Source: Frankia sp. AgB1.9 (GTDB lineage: Bacteria; Actinomycetota; Actinomycetes; Frankiales; Frankiaceae). Taken from it: DNA of 64,000 nt. Shown here one piece after another: positions 46,818 to 54,613 of the stretch. A program made the position numbers and the translations under genes. Below the pieces are notes generated by a model. That model searched no databases. It had not been told where the DNA came from and was given only the letters and a program-made list of their open reading frames with translations. The stretch is taken from contig NZ_JADWYX010000019.1 in assembly GCF_016786355.1 (NCBI RefSeq), forward strand, positions 39,152 through 103,151, written 5' to 3'. The first letter of the stretch is position 1. Every line of letters starts with the position of its first letter.

Positions 46818-47087
46818 TCGCGCAGCGAGTGTCACTGTCCGCATCGGGTTGGCTGGTGGCGGATGCGCCAGGTAGCGGGGGACGGGTGCGGGGGCACCGA
46901 CGGTGCCGGAGGGTCGGCGTATCTGTGGCGTTTGGCATGCCTTGTCGTTACTGTCCGGTCCGTAGTCGCCGTCGGTCCTGGGGTGGGGCCGGCCCGAGCG
47001 CCGCCGCGTGGTCGGGTCGACGATCGGCGCGCAGGTCGAACCGTCGCAGCGGAACTGCCGCCTGCGACCGCACCTGGGCGGGGTCAG
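46818..47087. other. Gap of 270 bp
   Basis: No gene with a ribosome site is convincing, and no strong dyad or hairpin is seen. It should hold the promoter of the membrane protein at 47088; the plus frame is open back to 46863, so a longer N terminus cannot be ruled out. Confidence 0.4.
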
Positions 47088-48050
47088 ATGCAGAACTCGG
47101 AAGATCCGGTATTAGGCGCGGAAGCCGCGGCGTCGGCCGGTGACGGCACCGCTGGCAGCGAGGCCGCCGTCGACGAGACCCACGGCGCCGAGGCCGCCGA
47201 CAGCCAGCCCCCTGATCCGCCGGCCGCCGGCACCGATCCACCCAGAAGCGACCCACCCGACCCCGAGCTTCAGAACACCGAGCTTCAGAACACCGGGCCG
47301 CCCAACCCCGAGCCACTCGACACCGCGACGGCCGCCGCCGAGCCAGCCGACACCGACGACGCCGGGCCAGCCGACGACGCTGAGCCAGCCGACGACGCTG
47401 AGCCACTCGACTCCGATGACGGCGGGCTGGCCGACATCGGGCTAGCCGATATCGAGCCGGCCAACACGGCCGGTCGCGCGGCGCTGGACGCCGACGAGGA
47501 CGAGGACGACCCGGCGGACCGGCCGACGCGGGTGGTGTCGCGGTCGGTGGTCGTCGCCATGCTGGCGCTGCTGTTCATGCTGATCGCCGGCGTCGTGGTC
47601 ACGGCGGTCAGCCAGCACGGCGGCAGCAGGGCCGGCGGAGCCGCGGAACAGCCGATCGCCTTCCCGAGCGCGCTCGGCTCGACCGACGCGACGGCGCCGG
47701 GCGACACGAGCCCGACTCCCGTCGACGCCGCGCCGACGTCCACCGAGCCGGCCCTGACCGACGCCGAGCTCCCGGTGCCAACAGACAGCACTGCGGCCGG
47801 TCCCCCGCCGGCCGCCCAACCGATCTCCGCCGTGGCCGGGCCAGGCGCCGACCAGGGCGGCGCCGGCCGCGCCCAGGCCTCCCCCGCGCCGGCGCACACG
47901 TCGGCTCCCCAGGCCAGCCCTCGACCGAACGGCGAGTCGTCGGCCAGCCCCGCACCGACCAGGAAGCCGGGCAGGTCCCAGCCACGGTGCGGCCCCGTGG
48001 CGGCGTTCCTGTTCCTGTTCTGGACCGTGCTCGGCGTCGGTCCCTGCTGA
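47088..48050 (+). CDS. Single-pass membrane protein with low-complexity flanks, function unknown
   Basis: 320 residues. The N-terminal half (1-145) is acidic and rich in Pro, Asp, Glu and Ala, with short tandem repeats (ELQNTELQNT; PADDAEPADDAEP). One transmembrane segment, VVVAMLALLFMLIAGVVVTAV, lies at about 150-172 after the basic RPTRVVSR. The outer part is Pro/Ala/Ser/Thr-rich and ends with a second hydrophobic stretch, VAAFLFLFWTVLGVG, before a terminal cysteine. Positive-inside rule suggests the acidic half is cytosolic. DNA repeats of 15 bp (47266-47295) and 18 bp (47367-47402) underlie the peptide repeats. The start at ATG 47088 has a GGGCGGGG site. Confidence 0.6.
   Translation: MQNSEDPVLGAEAAASAGDGTAGSEAAVDETHGAEAADSQPPDPPAAGTDPPRSDPPDPELQNTELQNTGPPNPEPLDTATAAAEPADTDDAGPADDAEPADDAEPLDSDDGGLADIGLADIEPANTAGRAALDADEDEDDPADRPTRVVSRSVVVAMLALLFMLIAGVVVTAVSQHGGSRAGGAAEQPIAFPSALGSTDATAPGDTSPTPVDAAPTSTEPALTDAELPVPTDSTAAGPPPAAQPISAVAGPGADQGGAGRAQASPAPAHTSAPQASPRPNGESSASPAPTRKPGRSQPRCGPVAAFLFLFWTVLGVGPC
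47266..47295. repeat. Exact 15-bp tandem duplication in coding sequence
   Basis: AGCTTCAGAACACCG occurs at 47266-47280 and again at 47281-47295, in frame, giving ELQNT twice. About 70 bp further, CCAGCCGACGACGCTGAG is repeated at 47367-47384 and 47385-47402. Confidence 0.85.
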
Positions 48051-48105
48051 GACCGCTCGGGACCCGGTCCGAACGTCCAGCGCCGCCTCCGTGATGGTCG
48101 CGGCG

Positions 48106-49149
48106 CTAGACCTGGACGGACTCGCCATCCTGCCAGCGGCGCAGGACGAGGTAGCGGCCGTGTAGAGCGCCGCGGTCGCGGTGACCGAAGCCCAGCTGGG
48201 TGCCGTCGTGGCCCTCCGTCGCGGGCAGCCACTTGATCTGCTCCAGCCCGTCGCGGACGCCGTCGCGGGTCAGCTCGCTGGCGCGGGCCAGGCCTTCGAC
48301 GGCCAGCCGGGCCAGGTCGTAGCCCTTGGCCGCGGCGGCGGCCCGGGCCGGCGGGACCTCCAGCCGCTCGCGCAGCGCGGCCAGGGCCGGGTTGGCGTCG
48401 GAGTAGATGTCGACGTACGTCCAGCCCTCCAGGGCCCGGCCGATCTCCGGCTGGCGGCCGAACATGCCGGCGGAGTTCATCAGCCGCGGCCCGTCGAAGC
48501 CCGCCGCGTCGGCCGCGCGCGCCACCGGGGCCGCCGTCCGGCCGAGCCCCAGGTAGACGAGCGCGTCGGGCCCGGACGCCAGCACTCGCCCGACCTGCGC
48601 CGTGGCGTCCTCGGCCAGCGGCGTCAGCCCGGCCGTCGCCGTCACCACCGCGCCGTACAGCTCGGTCTCGGTGGTCAGGTAGTGCAGGTAGCGCCGCCCG
48701 ATGGGCGACCGGTCGTGGACGACGCCAACCCTGCTGGCGCCCAGCGACGCCAGGTGCTGGGCGAGCACCGCTCCCTCGTCCTCGTGCGAGCCGACCTGCA
48801 GGTGGAACATCCAGGCGCCGCGGGCCCGCTCCGTGCCGGCCCAGTTGATCGTCGGGAGCTGGAACCGCTCGGCGAGGGGGGTGGCGACTAGCGCGTTGTC
48901 GCCGACCGCCGGCCCGACGACGAGCAGCACGTCCGCCGCGTCCAGCCGGGCGAAGGCGTGCTCGACGGCCGCCGCCGTGCCGGACGGCAGTCCGAGGCCG
49001 AACGAGGCGACGACCTCCACCTCCCGGTCCAGGCGGCCGGCCGCGAGGTACTCGTCCGCTACCAGACGTAACCACTGCTCGACGTCGGTCGGGCTCGGCG
49101 GGCCGTCCGCCAGGTCGTCCAGGAACCCCACCCGCAACGGTGCCGCCAT
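48106..49149 (-). CDS. Peripla_BP_6 (branched-chain receptor-like) protein without signal peptide
   Basis: 347 residues. The fold is that of a Leu/Ile/Val-binding receptor (LRVGFLDDLADGPPSPTD, DVLLVVGPAVGDNALVATPLAERFQLPTINWAGTERARGAWMFHL; pieces only quoted as GPAVGDNALVATP and NWAGTERARGAWMFHL, GVVHDRSPIGRRYL). The start MAAPLRVGFLDD at 49147-49149, with GGGGAGA upstream, gives no signal peptide or lipobox. The extra in-frame codons to 49203 add none either. So it should be cytosolic, perhaps as a ligand sensor or amide-sensor (AmiC-like) protein. Convergent with the membrane protein. No permease is adjacent. Confidence 0.82.
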   Translation of the reverse strand: MAAPLRVGFLDDLADGPPSPTDVEQWLRLVADEYLAAGRLDREVEVVASFGLGLPSGTAAAVEHAFARLDAADVLLVVGPAVGDNALVATPLAERFQLPTINWAGTERARGAWMFHLQVGSHEDEGAVLAQHLASLGASRVGVVHDRSPIGRRYLHYLTTETELYGAVVTATAGLTPLAEDATAQVGRVLASGPDALVYLGLGRTAAPVARAADAAGFDGPRLMNSAGMFGRQPEIGRALEGWTYVDIYSDANPALAALRERLEVPPARAAAAAKGYDLARLAVEGLARASELTRDGVRDGLEQIKWLPATEGHDGTQLGFGHRDRGALHGRYLVLRRWQDGESVQV

Positions 49150-49229
49150 CCGTCTCCCCGTCCCACGCCCGTACGCCAGACCGGCTGGCAAGTATGCATT
49201 CACTTATCAAGAAGGGCGTGGGCCGGCCC

Positions 49230-49295
49230 GGGGGGGGGCGGCCCCCCGCGGGGGCGGGGCGGGGGCGGGGGGGCCCCCCCCCCGCGGGGGCGACG
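49230..49295. repeat. G/C homopolymer-rich tract
   Basis: Runs of 9, 5, 4, 5 and 7 G and of 6 and 10 C in 66 bp, immediately downstream of the alpha/beta hydrolase stop (minus). It can fold into strong hairpins or a G-quadruplex. It may act as a terminator; run lengths may also be assembly-sensitive. Confidence 0.6.
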
Positions 49296-49296
49296 G

Positions 49297-50166
49297 TCAG
49301 GCGCCGTTCGCGCCCCACCAGGAGAGGAGGTCGGGCGCCAGCAGCGGCCAGTGAGCGAACAGGCCTTCCTTGGCGGCCTCGGGGGTGTGGCGGTCGGCCC
49401 ACTCGGTGTCCGACCACGGCGGCTCGCGCAGGACCGCGTTCGGCAGCGCGGCGGCGATCTTCTCGGAGGTCTCGCGGCGGTGGTGCATGTCGCTCGCGCC
49501 GCTGCGGAAGACCAGGGTCGGCAGGTCGAGCTTGGCCGCCTCGTCGTCGGACAGGCCCGGGACCAGCGCCTCGTCGTCGACGCAGTAGACCGCCATCCAG
49601 CGTTCCATGGTCTCGAGGAACGTCGCCCGGTCCTGGTCGAGGATGCGCTGGCGGTTGCCGTCGTTGCGCTCGATGACCTCAGCCCACTCGGGCAACGCGG
49701 CGACGGCCGGCATGCCGTCGTCCCAGGCCGCGCGGAACGAGCCTGACCCGTAGTGCACGCCGATGCTCATGAGCCCGAACACCCCGCCACTGATCCACCA
49801 GATCGCGAGGCCGGCAGACAGGTCCCGGTGACGGGCGGCGGTCAGCATGGACACCCGGGAGCCGCCCGATCCGCCGGCGATGATGGTCGGCCCCAGCTCG
49901 AGCTGCCGAATGAGGCCGCCCAGCGCGTCCGCCTGCATCTGGGACTCGGACTCCCCGGTGAAGCAGACATCCGAGGCGCCCGTGTTGGGGCGGTCCCAGA
50001 TAAGCGCCTTCCCGCCGGTGCCCTCGGCAAGGGCGGCCGCCAACTCACGGATACCCGGCGTGTCCTTGCTGTAACGGCCACCGGGCGTGATCGCCCAGGC
50101 CTGGCCGTCGCCCGTGCCGATCAGCTCGTAGGAGATCGATAAACCGTCTACGGTTGCGTACGCCAT
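49297..50166 (-). CDS. Alpha/beta hydrolase
   Basis: 289 residues. Nucleophile elbow G98-G-S100-G-G (IIAGGSGGSRV), the upstream ALIWDRPNTGASD loop typical of this fold, a late aspartate in VFRSGASDMHH and a histidine near the C terminus (WADRHTPEA). It would hydrolyse an ester, lactone, epoxide or C-C bond such as a ring-cleavage product. ATG at 50164-50166, only 24 bp from the divergent amidohydrolase start, with a dyad in between, so the two are surely co-controlled. The region RHRDLSAGLAIWWISGG is a lid-like insertion. The substrate is unknown. Confidence 0.85.
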   Translation of the reverse strand: MAYATVDGLSISYELIGTGDGQAWAITPGGRYSKDTPGIRELAAALAEGTGGKALIWDRPNTGASDVCFTGESESQMQADALGGLIRQLELGPTIIAGGSGGSRVSMLTAARHRDLSAGLAIWWISGGVFGLMSIGVHYGSGSFRAAWDDGMPAVAALPEWAEVIERNDGNRQRILDQDRATFLETMERWMAVYCVDDEALVPGLSDDEAAKLDLPTLVFRSGASDMHHRRETSEKIAAALPNAVLREPPWSDTEWADRHTPEAAKEGLFAHWPLLAPDLLSWWGANGA

Positions 50167-50178
50167 GGCACGAATCTA

Positions 50179-50194
50179 ACATTGATATCTATGT
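50179..50194. promoter_or_regulatory. Dyad between divergent hydrolase and amidohydrolase genes
   Basis: ACATTGATATCTATGT is a palindrome around GATATC with one mismatched pair and overlaps the amidohydrolase ATG (50191). It fills the 24-bp gap, so a bound regulator would block both genes. Both messages may be leaderless. Confidence 0.5.
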
Positions 50195-51354
50195 CAAAGA
50201 ATGGCTTATTCATCGTCGACGCGGACTCGCACTGGGCCGAACCAGCCGATCTTTTCACCAAGCGCGCTCCCGCGGCCTACAAGGACCGGGTCCCCCAGCC
50301 GCGGATCGTCGACGGCGAGCCGACGTGGGTCATGGACGGCCACCCGCTGGGGCGGTTCAGCCCGGGTGGGGTCATCGGCCGCGACGGGACGAAGGAAGAA
50401 GCCGACAAGGCCCTGTTCCACTGGACGCACGACCAGATCCACGTCGGGGCCTACGACCCCGCGGTCCGCATCGGCGTCCTGGACGAGCTCGGCATCGACG
50501 CGCAGATCATCTTCCCCAGTACGATCGGCCTCGGTGGCCAGGACCTGGGACTCGTCGACGACCCGGCACTCACCCGGCTGACGATCGAGATCTACAACGA
50601 CTCGATGGCGGAGATCCAGGCGGAGTCGGGCAACCGCCTGCTGCCGCTCCCGCTGATGCCGGCCTGGGACATCGACCTGTGCGTCACCGAGGCGAAGCGG
50701 GTGGCCGCGCTCGGTGCACGCGGCGTGAACATGACGTCGGACCCGCAGGACCTGGGTTCCCCCGACCTCGCGGACCCGGCCTGGGACCCGTTCTGGGCGG
50801 CCGTGTCCGAGCTGAAGCTTCCGGTGCATTTCCATATCGGCGCCTCCGTCACCGGAATGACGTTCTATGGCAAATACCCGTGGCCGTCACACGCGGCCAA
50901 CACCCGGCTCGCCATCGGCGGCACCCTGCTGTTCATCGGCAATGCGCGCGTCGTGACGAACCTGATTCTCTCCGGCATCTTCGACCGTCACCCCGACCTT
51001 CAGACGGTTTCAGTCGAAAGCGGCGTCGGCTGGATTCCGTTCATTCTCGAGACGCTTGACTACGAGATGAACGAGAACGCCCCCCGCGAGCTGGCCAAGA
51101 TGAAGAAGCTGCCCTCTGAGTACTTCAGGAGCAACATCTACGCGACGTTCTGGTTCGAGAAGAACCAGGGCAAGCTGCCGGCGCTCGTCGAGGCCGTCGG
51201 CGCGGACCGCATCCTGTTCGAGACCGACTTCCCGCACCCGACCTGTCTCTACCCGCACCCGCTGGAGACAGTCGAGGAGAAGATGGCGACGCTCTCGCCG
51301 GAGATCCGCGCGAAGATTCTGGGCGAGAACGCCCGCAAGCTCTACCGCCTGTAG
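50191..51354 (+). CDS. Amidohydrolase family protein (amidohydrolase_2)
   Basis: 387 residues. N-terminal FIVDADSHWAEP supplies the D-x-D-x-H metal motif, HFHIGAS the central histidines, and FETDFPHPTCLYP the late aspartate. The overall form is that of the protein at 24278 (ECDYPHSDSTWP). A decarboxylase or hydrolase of an aromatic or terpenoid catabolite is possible. ATG at 50191, with an alternative ATG at 50182; the shorter form is preferred because the longer one begins inside the dyad. It is divergent from the alpha/beta hydrolase; no ribosome site is visible, so the transcript may be leaderless. Confidence 0.87.
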   Translation: MSKNGLFIVDADSHWAEPADLFTKRAPAAYKDRVPQPRIVDGEPTWVMDGHPLGRFSPGGVIGRDGTKEEADKALFHWTHDQIHVGAYDPAVRIGVLDELGIDAQIIFPSTIGLGGQDLGLVDDPALTRLTIEIYNDSMAEIQAESGNRLLPLPLMPAWDIDLCVTEAKRVAALGARGVNMTSDPQDLGSPDLADPAWDPFWAAVSELKLPVHFHIGASVTGMTFYGKYPWPSHAANTRLAIGGTLLFIGNARVVTNLILSGIFDRHPDLQTVSVESGVGWIPFILETLDYEMNENAPRELAKMKKLPSEYFRSNIYATFWFEKNQGKLPALVEAVGADRILFETDFPHPTCLYPHPLETVEEKMATLSPEIRAKILGENARKLYRL

Positions 51355-51409
51355 CCGACAAGCCGACGCGTCGACAGGCCAGGACGCTGCGGCCAGCGGG
51401 CAGGTCCAG

Positions 51410-51447
51410 CTCAGGTGCCGGGGATTTCGTGCACCCCGACACCTGAG
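51410..51447. terminator. Bidirectional hairpin between amidohydrolase and thioesterase genes
   Basis: CTCAGGTGcCGGGG (51410-51423) pairs with CCCCGaCACCTGAG (51434-51447), 13 of 14 bases, around a 10-base loop. It lies between convergent stops at 51354 and 51489. Confidence 0.7.
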
Positions 51448-51488
51448 TGGGCGTTCACAAACCGGTCTTTTCGGGTCCGGTCCGCCGG

Positions 51489-52358
51489 CTAGAAACTTCT
51501 CGTGACCGCCCGGACGGCATGCCTTCCGTCGGCGCCCGCGTCGCGGACCTCGACCGTCGTCATCCCGCCGTGGGCCGTCGCCGTCGCCACGGCCGGCCCG
51601 ATTCGAACCGGCCGTAGATAACGCAAGGTAATCGATGCCAGCGGCACACCCGGGTTCAGCGAAAGTGCCGCCTGCTCGACCGCTAGCGCGATCAGCCCGC
51701 CGTTGACGGTGTTCGACGAGTTCAGTCCGTGCACGGTCCGGTAGACGGCCGCGACACCGGGCTCCCTGAGCTCGCAGCCGACGTGCTCGGCGAGGCTCGT
51801 CAGCAGCGGCGGGCGCGGCGGGGCCTCGTCCGGGTCCTCCCAGACGATCGGCGGCATCACGAGCGACGGATCGCCCGCGGCCATGAACGCGGCCGCCCCG
51901 ACGCCGAGGAGCTCACCCGCGTCGTCGGTGAACTCCACGCCGAGGACGACGACCGAACGCCCGGTCTTGATCACCCGCCCGGTCGCGTTGATCTGGCTGG
52001 TCGGGCGGGGCGGGACGGTGAGCTGCACGTCCAGGTCGAGGGTGACGGGCACCCGCGGCGCGAGCTCGCCGACCGCCAGCCGACCGCCGATGACATCCGT
52101 CCAGACCACGAGCGGGGCGAGCTGGACGGTGTTCGTCCCCGGTACGCACATTCCGGGCGAGACCGGGCAGGAGCCGCGCAGCTCGTCGCCGATCCGGCGC
52201 GTCGCCATCATGATCGGGCCGAGGGCGTGCCCGTCCCGCGCGCTGTGGCGGACCTGGCGGGCGTTGGGGATGCCCGGCACGTCGACCGTCTCGATCTCGA
52301 GTGACGGCACGGCGCCCGGCCCGGGAACGCCGTCGAGGACCTCGCCTGACTCGCTCAA
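51489..52358 (-). CDS. Double hot-dog acyl-CoA thioesterase-like protein
   Basis: About 289 residues with two hot-dog halves. The first holds RVPVTLDLDVQLTVPPRPTSQINATGRV-like strands (here cited as TLDLDVQLTVPPRP and INATGRVIKTGRSVVVLGVEF), the second NTVNGGLIALAVEQAALSLNPG and SITLRYLRPVRIGPAVATA. These are PaaI-type thioesterase signatures. The TTG start (52356-52358) overlaps the SDR stop (TTGA), so translation is coupled; a later GTG is possible. It would hydrolyse an acyl-CoA or act as a hydratase. It follows the SDR on the same strand. Confidence 0.78.
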   Translation of the reverse strand: MSESGEVLDGVPGPGAVPSLEIETVDVPGIPNARQVRHSARDGHALGPIMMATRRIGDELRGSCPVSPGMCVPGTNTVQLAPLVVWTDVIGGRLAVGELAPRVPVTLDLDVQLTVPPRPTSQINATGRVIKTGRSVVVLGVEFTDDAGELLGVGAAAFMAAGDPSLVMPPIVWEDPDEAPPRPPLLTSLAEHVGCELREPGVAAVYRTVHGLNSSNTVNGGLIALAVEQAALSLNPGVPLASITLRYLRPVRIGPAVATATAHGGMTTVEVRDAGADGRHAVRAVTRSF

Positions 52359-53182
52359 AACTTGCCCAGCAGGTAGTGGACCGCGCCGGTGTCCGCCGGC
52401 CAGACCCCGGTGTTGCCGGCGGCGAAGTGGCCGGCGTCGGTGATCAGGGTGATCCCGCTGATCCCGGCGGCGGCGTCCGAGCACAGGAACACCAGCGGGT
52501 ATCCCTGCTCCAGCGGCGTCGCCGCCTCGATGCCGACCTCGGCGCGGTAGCCGGCGCCGAAACCGAGCCAGGTCTCGGCGTTCGCCCGGGCGAGCGGTGT
52601 GTCCGTGGGCCCGGGGCAGATCGCGTTGATCCGGATGCCACGAGCCAGCAGCGGCATGGCCTGGGTGGCCACGTACGCGCAGATCGACTGCTTGCTCCAG
52701 ACGTAGTCGGCCCGCTTGCGCTCGATCGCCCACGCCGACGCCTCGGCGACATCCTCGATCGCGAGGTAGACCTTCAGGTCGTCGAGGTTCTTCTCCCAGC
52801 CGAGCCCGGCCGCCGACGAGATGAAGCCGATGGCCGAGCCACGCGGCAGCGCGTCCGCGGCGAGCAGCCGCTCCAGCAGGTACTTGTGGCCGAGGAAGTT
52901 GGTCTTCTCGATGCCCTCGGTCCCGTCTGCGACGCCGGCGGCGCAAAGCACCACGTGGTACGGCGCGCCGGCGGCCGCGAGCGCCGCGTCGATGGACGCG
53001 GTGTCACGCAGGTCGACGTGGATGGCCTTGGCGCCGACCGTGGTGATCTCCGCGATGTCCAGGACGGTCACCTCGGCACCGAGGCCCAGCGCGACCTCGG
53101 CGGCGGCGGCACCCATGCCGGTGGCCCCACCCACTACTAACACTCGCTTGCCGTCGAGCCGGAACGCGTCGAACAGCGACAT
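52355..53182 (-). CDS. SDR family oxidoreductase, 3-alpha-hydroxysteroid dehydrogenase/coniferyl-alcohol dehydrogenase-like
   Basis: 275 residues. GGATGMG glycine motif, CAAG in place of NNAG, SSAAG, and YVWSK as YxxxK, with a long insert (WEKNLDDLKVYLAIED) between strand 5 and the tyrosine, seen in the 3-alpha-HSD/CarR and coniferyl alcohol dehydrogenase subgroup. ATG at 53180-53182 with AGGGAG upstream. The gene leads a two-gene operon with the thioesterase. It would oxidise a hydroxyl of a cyclic or aromatic alcohol. Divergent from the TetR gene at 53461, with two dyads in the shared promoter. Confidence 0.87.
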   Translation of the reverse strand: MSLFDAFRLDGKRVLVVGGATGMGAAAAEVALGLGAEVTVLDIAEITTVGAKAIHVDLRDTASIDAALAAAGAPYHVVLCAAGVADGTEGIEKTNFLGHKYLLERLLAADALPRGSAIGFISSAAGLGWEKNLDDLKVYLAIEDVAEASAWAIERKRADYVWSKQSICAYVATQAMPLLARGIRINAICPGPTDTPLARANAETWLGFGAGYRAEVGIEAATPLEQGYPLVFLCSDAAAGISGITLITDAGHFAAGNTGVWPADTGAVHYLLGKF

Positions 53183-53375
53183 ATCGATCTCCCTGAGCCA
53201 GGTGACGCCGATGCAGAAGGCTGACCACGGCGCGGGACCACGATGACACTGCGTGGCGAGGCCGGTGGCGAGCCGCGCTCGGGCCGGGTCCGCGGCCGGC
53301 CGAAGTGCCCTGGAACACCTGAGGCAAGAGCGGCCTGGTGCCGCGGGCTCTGGTACCCGACACGCTTTGTCAATT

Positions 53376-53391
53376 TTAACGTCGACGTCAA
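53376..53391. promoter_or_regulatory. 16-bp dyad TTAACGTCGACGTCAA, candidate TetR operator
   Basis: Near-perfect palindrome with one mismatched pair, between the divergent SDR and TetR genes. A close match, TTGACACCGACGTCAA, lies at 54532-54547 upstream of the zinc-ribbon gene, so the TetR product may bind both. Confidence 0.65.
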
Positions 53392-53400
53392 TGACAATCC

Positions 53401-53418
53401 ACCGGTAGACTTACCGGT
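53401..53418. promoter_or_regulatory. 18-bp dyad ACCGGTA-GACT-TACCGGT
   Basis: Perfect 7-bp arms around GACT, 42 bp before the TetR start. It is a second, different operator-like site in the SDR/TetR divergent promoter. Confidence 0.55.
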
Positions 53419-53460
53419 AAACATCGGTGTCGATCGGAGGACCATTCGTGGAAGGCTGCC

Positions 53461-54165
53461 GTGGCGTCCACAGATAATGTGTCCCCGCCCGCGCCGGTGC
53501 CCGGTGCCCGGTCGGAGGGGCGAGACAAGGCGAGCGGGCCGCGTTCCCGCAAGGGCGCCGCGACCAGAGCCCGGCTCGTGCAGGCAGCGAAGGCCGTCTT
53601 CGAGGAGGACGGTTTCCTGGACGCCCGGATCTCCGACATCGCCGAGCACGCCGGGCTGTCACACGGGTCGTTCTACCATTACTTCGACTCGAAGGAACAG
53701 ATCTTCCGCGAGGTCGCCATGGCGGTCGGCGACCTTCTCCAGCAGCCGATGTACACGTCGGTCTTCAACGGGCCCTCCGCCAGGACGCCGGCCGCGACGA
53801 TCCGGCAGGTGGCCACGCAGTTCCTGGCCAGCTACCGGGACGAGGCCCGGATCATCGGCGTCATCGAGATGGTCTCGCGATACGACCCGGAACTGACCAG
53901 TATCCGGTTCGAATACCAGGAAGCCGACCGTATCCGCGCCGCCAAGGCCGTTCGCCGGATGCAGGAGCAGGGCTGGGCCGACCCGAGCATCATCCCCGAG
54001 GTGGCGCTGGCGGCGATGAGCGCGATGATGAACCGCTTCGCCGAGATGTGGTTTGTGCAGAAGCTGTTCGAGTTTGATTTTGACGAAGGCGTCGAGCAAC
54101 TCGTCCGCCTTTGCCTGAACGCTCTCCAGCTGGAGGAACCAGCAGCCGACCTGAACGGGCGCTGA
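53461..54165 (+). CDS. TetR/AcrR family transcriptional regulator
   Basis: 234 residues. Helix-turn-helix at about 33-80: RARLVQAAKAVFEEDGFLDA and IAEHAGLSHGSFYHYFDSKEQIFREV. The C-terminal domain includes MMNRFAEMWFVQKLFEFDFDEGVEQLVRL (part quoted as RFAEMWFVQKLF), common in regulators of fatty acid or steroid catabolism. GTG start at 53461 with GGAAGG upstream. It is divergent from the SDR/thioesterase operon and convergent with the zinc-ribbon gene, whose promoter carries the same dyad. Confidence 0.9.
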   Translation: MASTDNVSPPAPVPGARSEGRDKASGPRSRKGAATRARLVQAAKAVFEEDGFLDARISDIAEHAGLSHGSFYHYFDSKEQIFREVAMAVGDLLQQPMYTSVFNGPSARTPAATIRQVATQFLASYRDEARIIGVIEMVSRYDPELTSIRFEYQEADRIRAAKAVRRMQEQGWADPSIIPEVALAAMSAMMNRFAEMWFVQKLFEFDFDEGVEQLVRLCLNALQLEEPAADLNGR

Positions 54166-54183
54166 GCGCTTCCATCCGCTCCG

Positions 54184-54199
54184 CGCCCGTTTCCGGGCG
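54184..54199. terminator. Small hairpin between convergent TetR and zinc-ribbon genes
   Basis: CGCCCG and CGGGCG pair around TTTC, downstream of the TetR stop (54165). A six-bp stem only, so weak. Confidence 0.35.
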
Positions 54200-54202
54200 A
54201 CC

Positions 54203-54228
54203 GTCGTTTCAGTCCGTCGTTTCAGTCC
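54203..54228. repeat. Exact 13-bp tandem duplication spanning the zinc-ribbon stop codon
   Basis: GTCGTTTCAGTCC occurs at 54203-54215 and 54216-54228. The second copy holds the stop codon (54222-54224) of the minus-strand gene, the first is an extra copy downstream with its own TCA. Confidence 0.85.
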
Positions 54229-54470
54229 GAGGACGGAAGCGGCTTGGCCTGGGCGAGAGACATCGGCTCGCCGTGGCATACGGGCTCGGCGGCACCGGCC
54301 TTGGCGACGAGGACCTGGGCCTCACACACGGCACAGGTGTAGCGCTTGCCCAGCGCGGCCGGGCCGCCCGGGCGCAGTTCGAGGCTTGACTCCGCGGTGA
54401 CCCGGACGACGACCGCCTCCACGCCAGTCGCCTCGTCCTTCAGCCGGGCGCCGGCCTTCAGGGCTGTCAT
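54222..54470 (-). CDS. Small zinc-ribbon (desulfoferrodoxin N-terminal-like) protein
   Basis: 82 residues. The first half is a small beta domain (GARLKDEATGVEAVVVRVTAE); the second has YTCAVCEAQVLVAKAGAAEPVCHGEPM, cited as YTCAVCEAQ and PVCHGEPM, a C-x2-C...C-H arrangement like desulforedoxin-type ribbons. It may bind zinc or iron. ATG at 54468-54470 with GGGAGGA upstream. A dyad matching that of the TetR at 53461 lies 62 bp upstream. It has no enzymatic motif; a role in redox or protein contacts is guesswork. Confidence 0.65.
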   Translation of the reverse strand: MTALKAGARLKDEATGVEAVVVRVTAESSLELRPGGPAALGKRYTCAVCEAQVLVAKAGAAEPVCHGEPMSLAQAKPLPSSD

Positions 54471-54531
54471 GTCGTCCTCCCGTCGTCGGTTGTTCACCAC
54501 GGGGCCCGCGGCCCTCCCACGCTAGATGGAT

Positions 54532-54547
54532 TTGACACCGACGTCAA
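54532..54547. promoter_or_regulatory. 16-bp dyad TTGACACCGACGTCAA
   Basis: Shares 13 of 16 bases with the site at 53376 and is a near-perfect palindrome (one to two mismatched pairs). It lies upstream of the zinc-ribbon gene and downstream of the isochorismatase-like gene, both minus strand. Confidence 0.6.
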
Positions 54548-54613
54548 CATTAGGTCTTGCCGGTGACCACGCACGGGATGTGAACAACCTGGGCCCACGC
54601 TACCGACTGGCCG

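Noticed and set aside
47285..49417. A 710-codon open reading on the minus strand
   Set aside because: It runs antisense through the membrane protein and out of frame through the receptor-like gene. Its composition (Arg, Pro, Gly, Ser) is that of a GC-rich shadow frame and it has no domain.
52359..52946. Extension of the thioesterase frame into the SDR
   Set aside because: Arg-rich shadow peptide with no family features; the TTG overlap start explains the gene.
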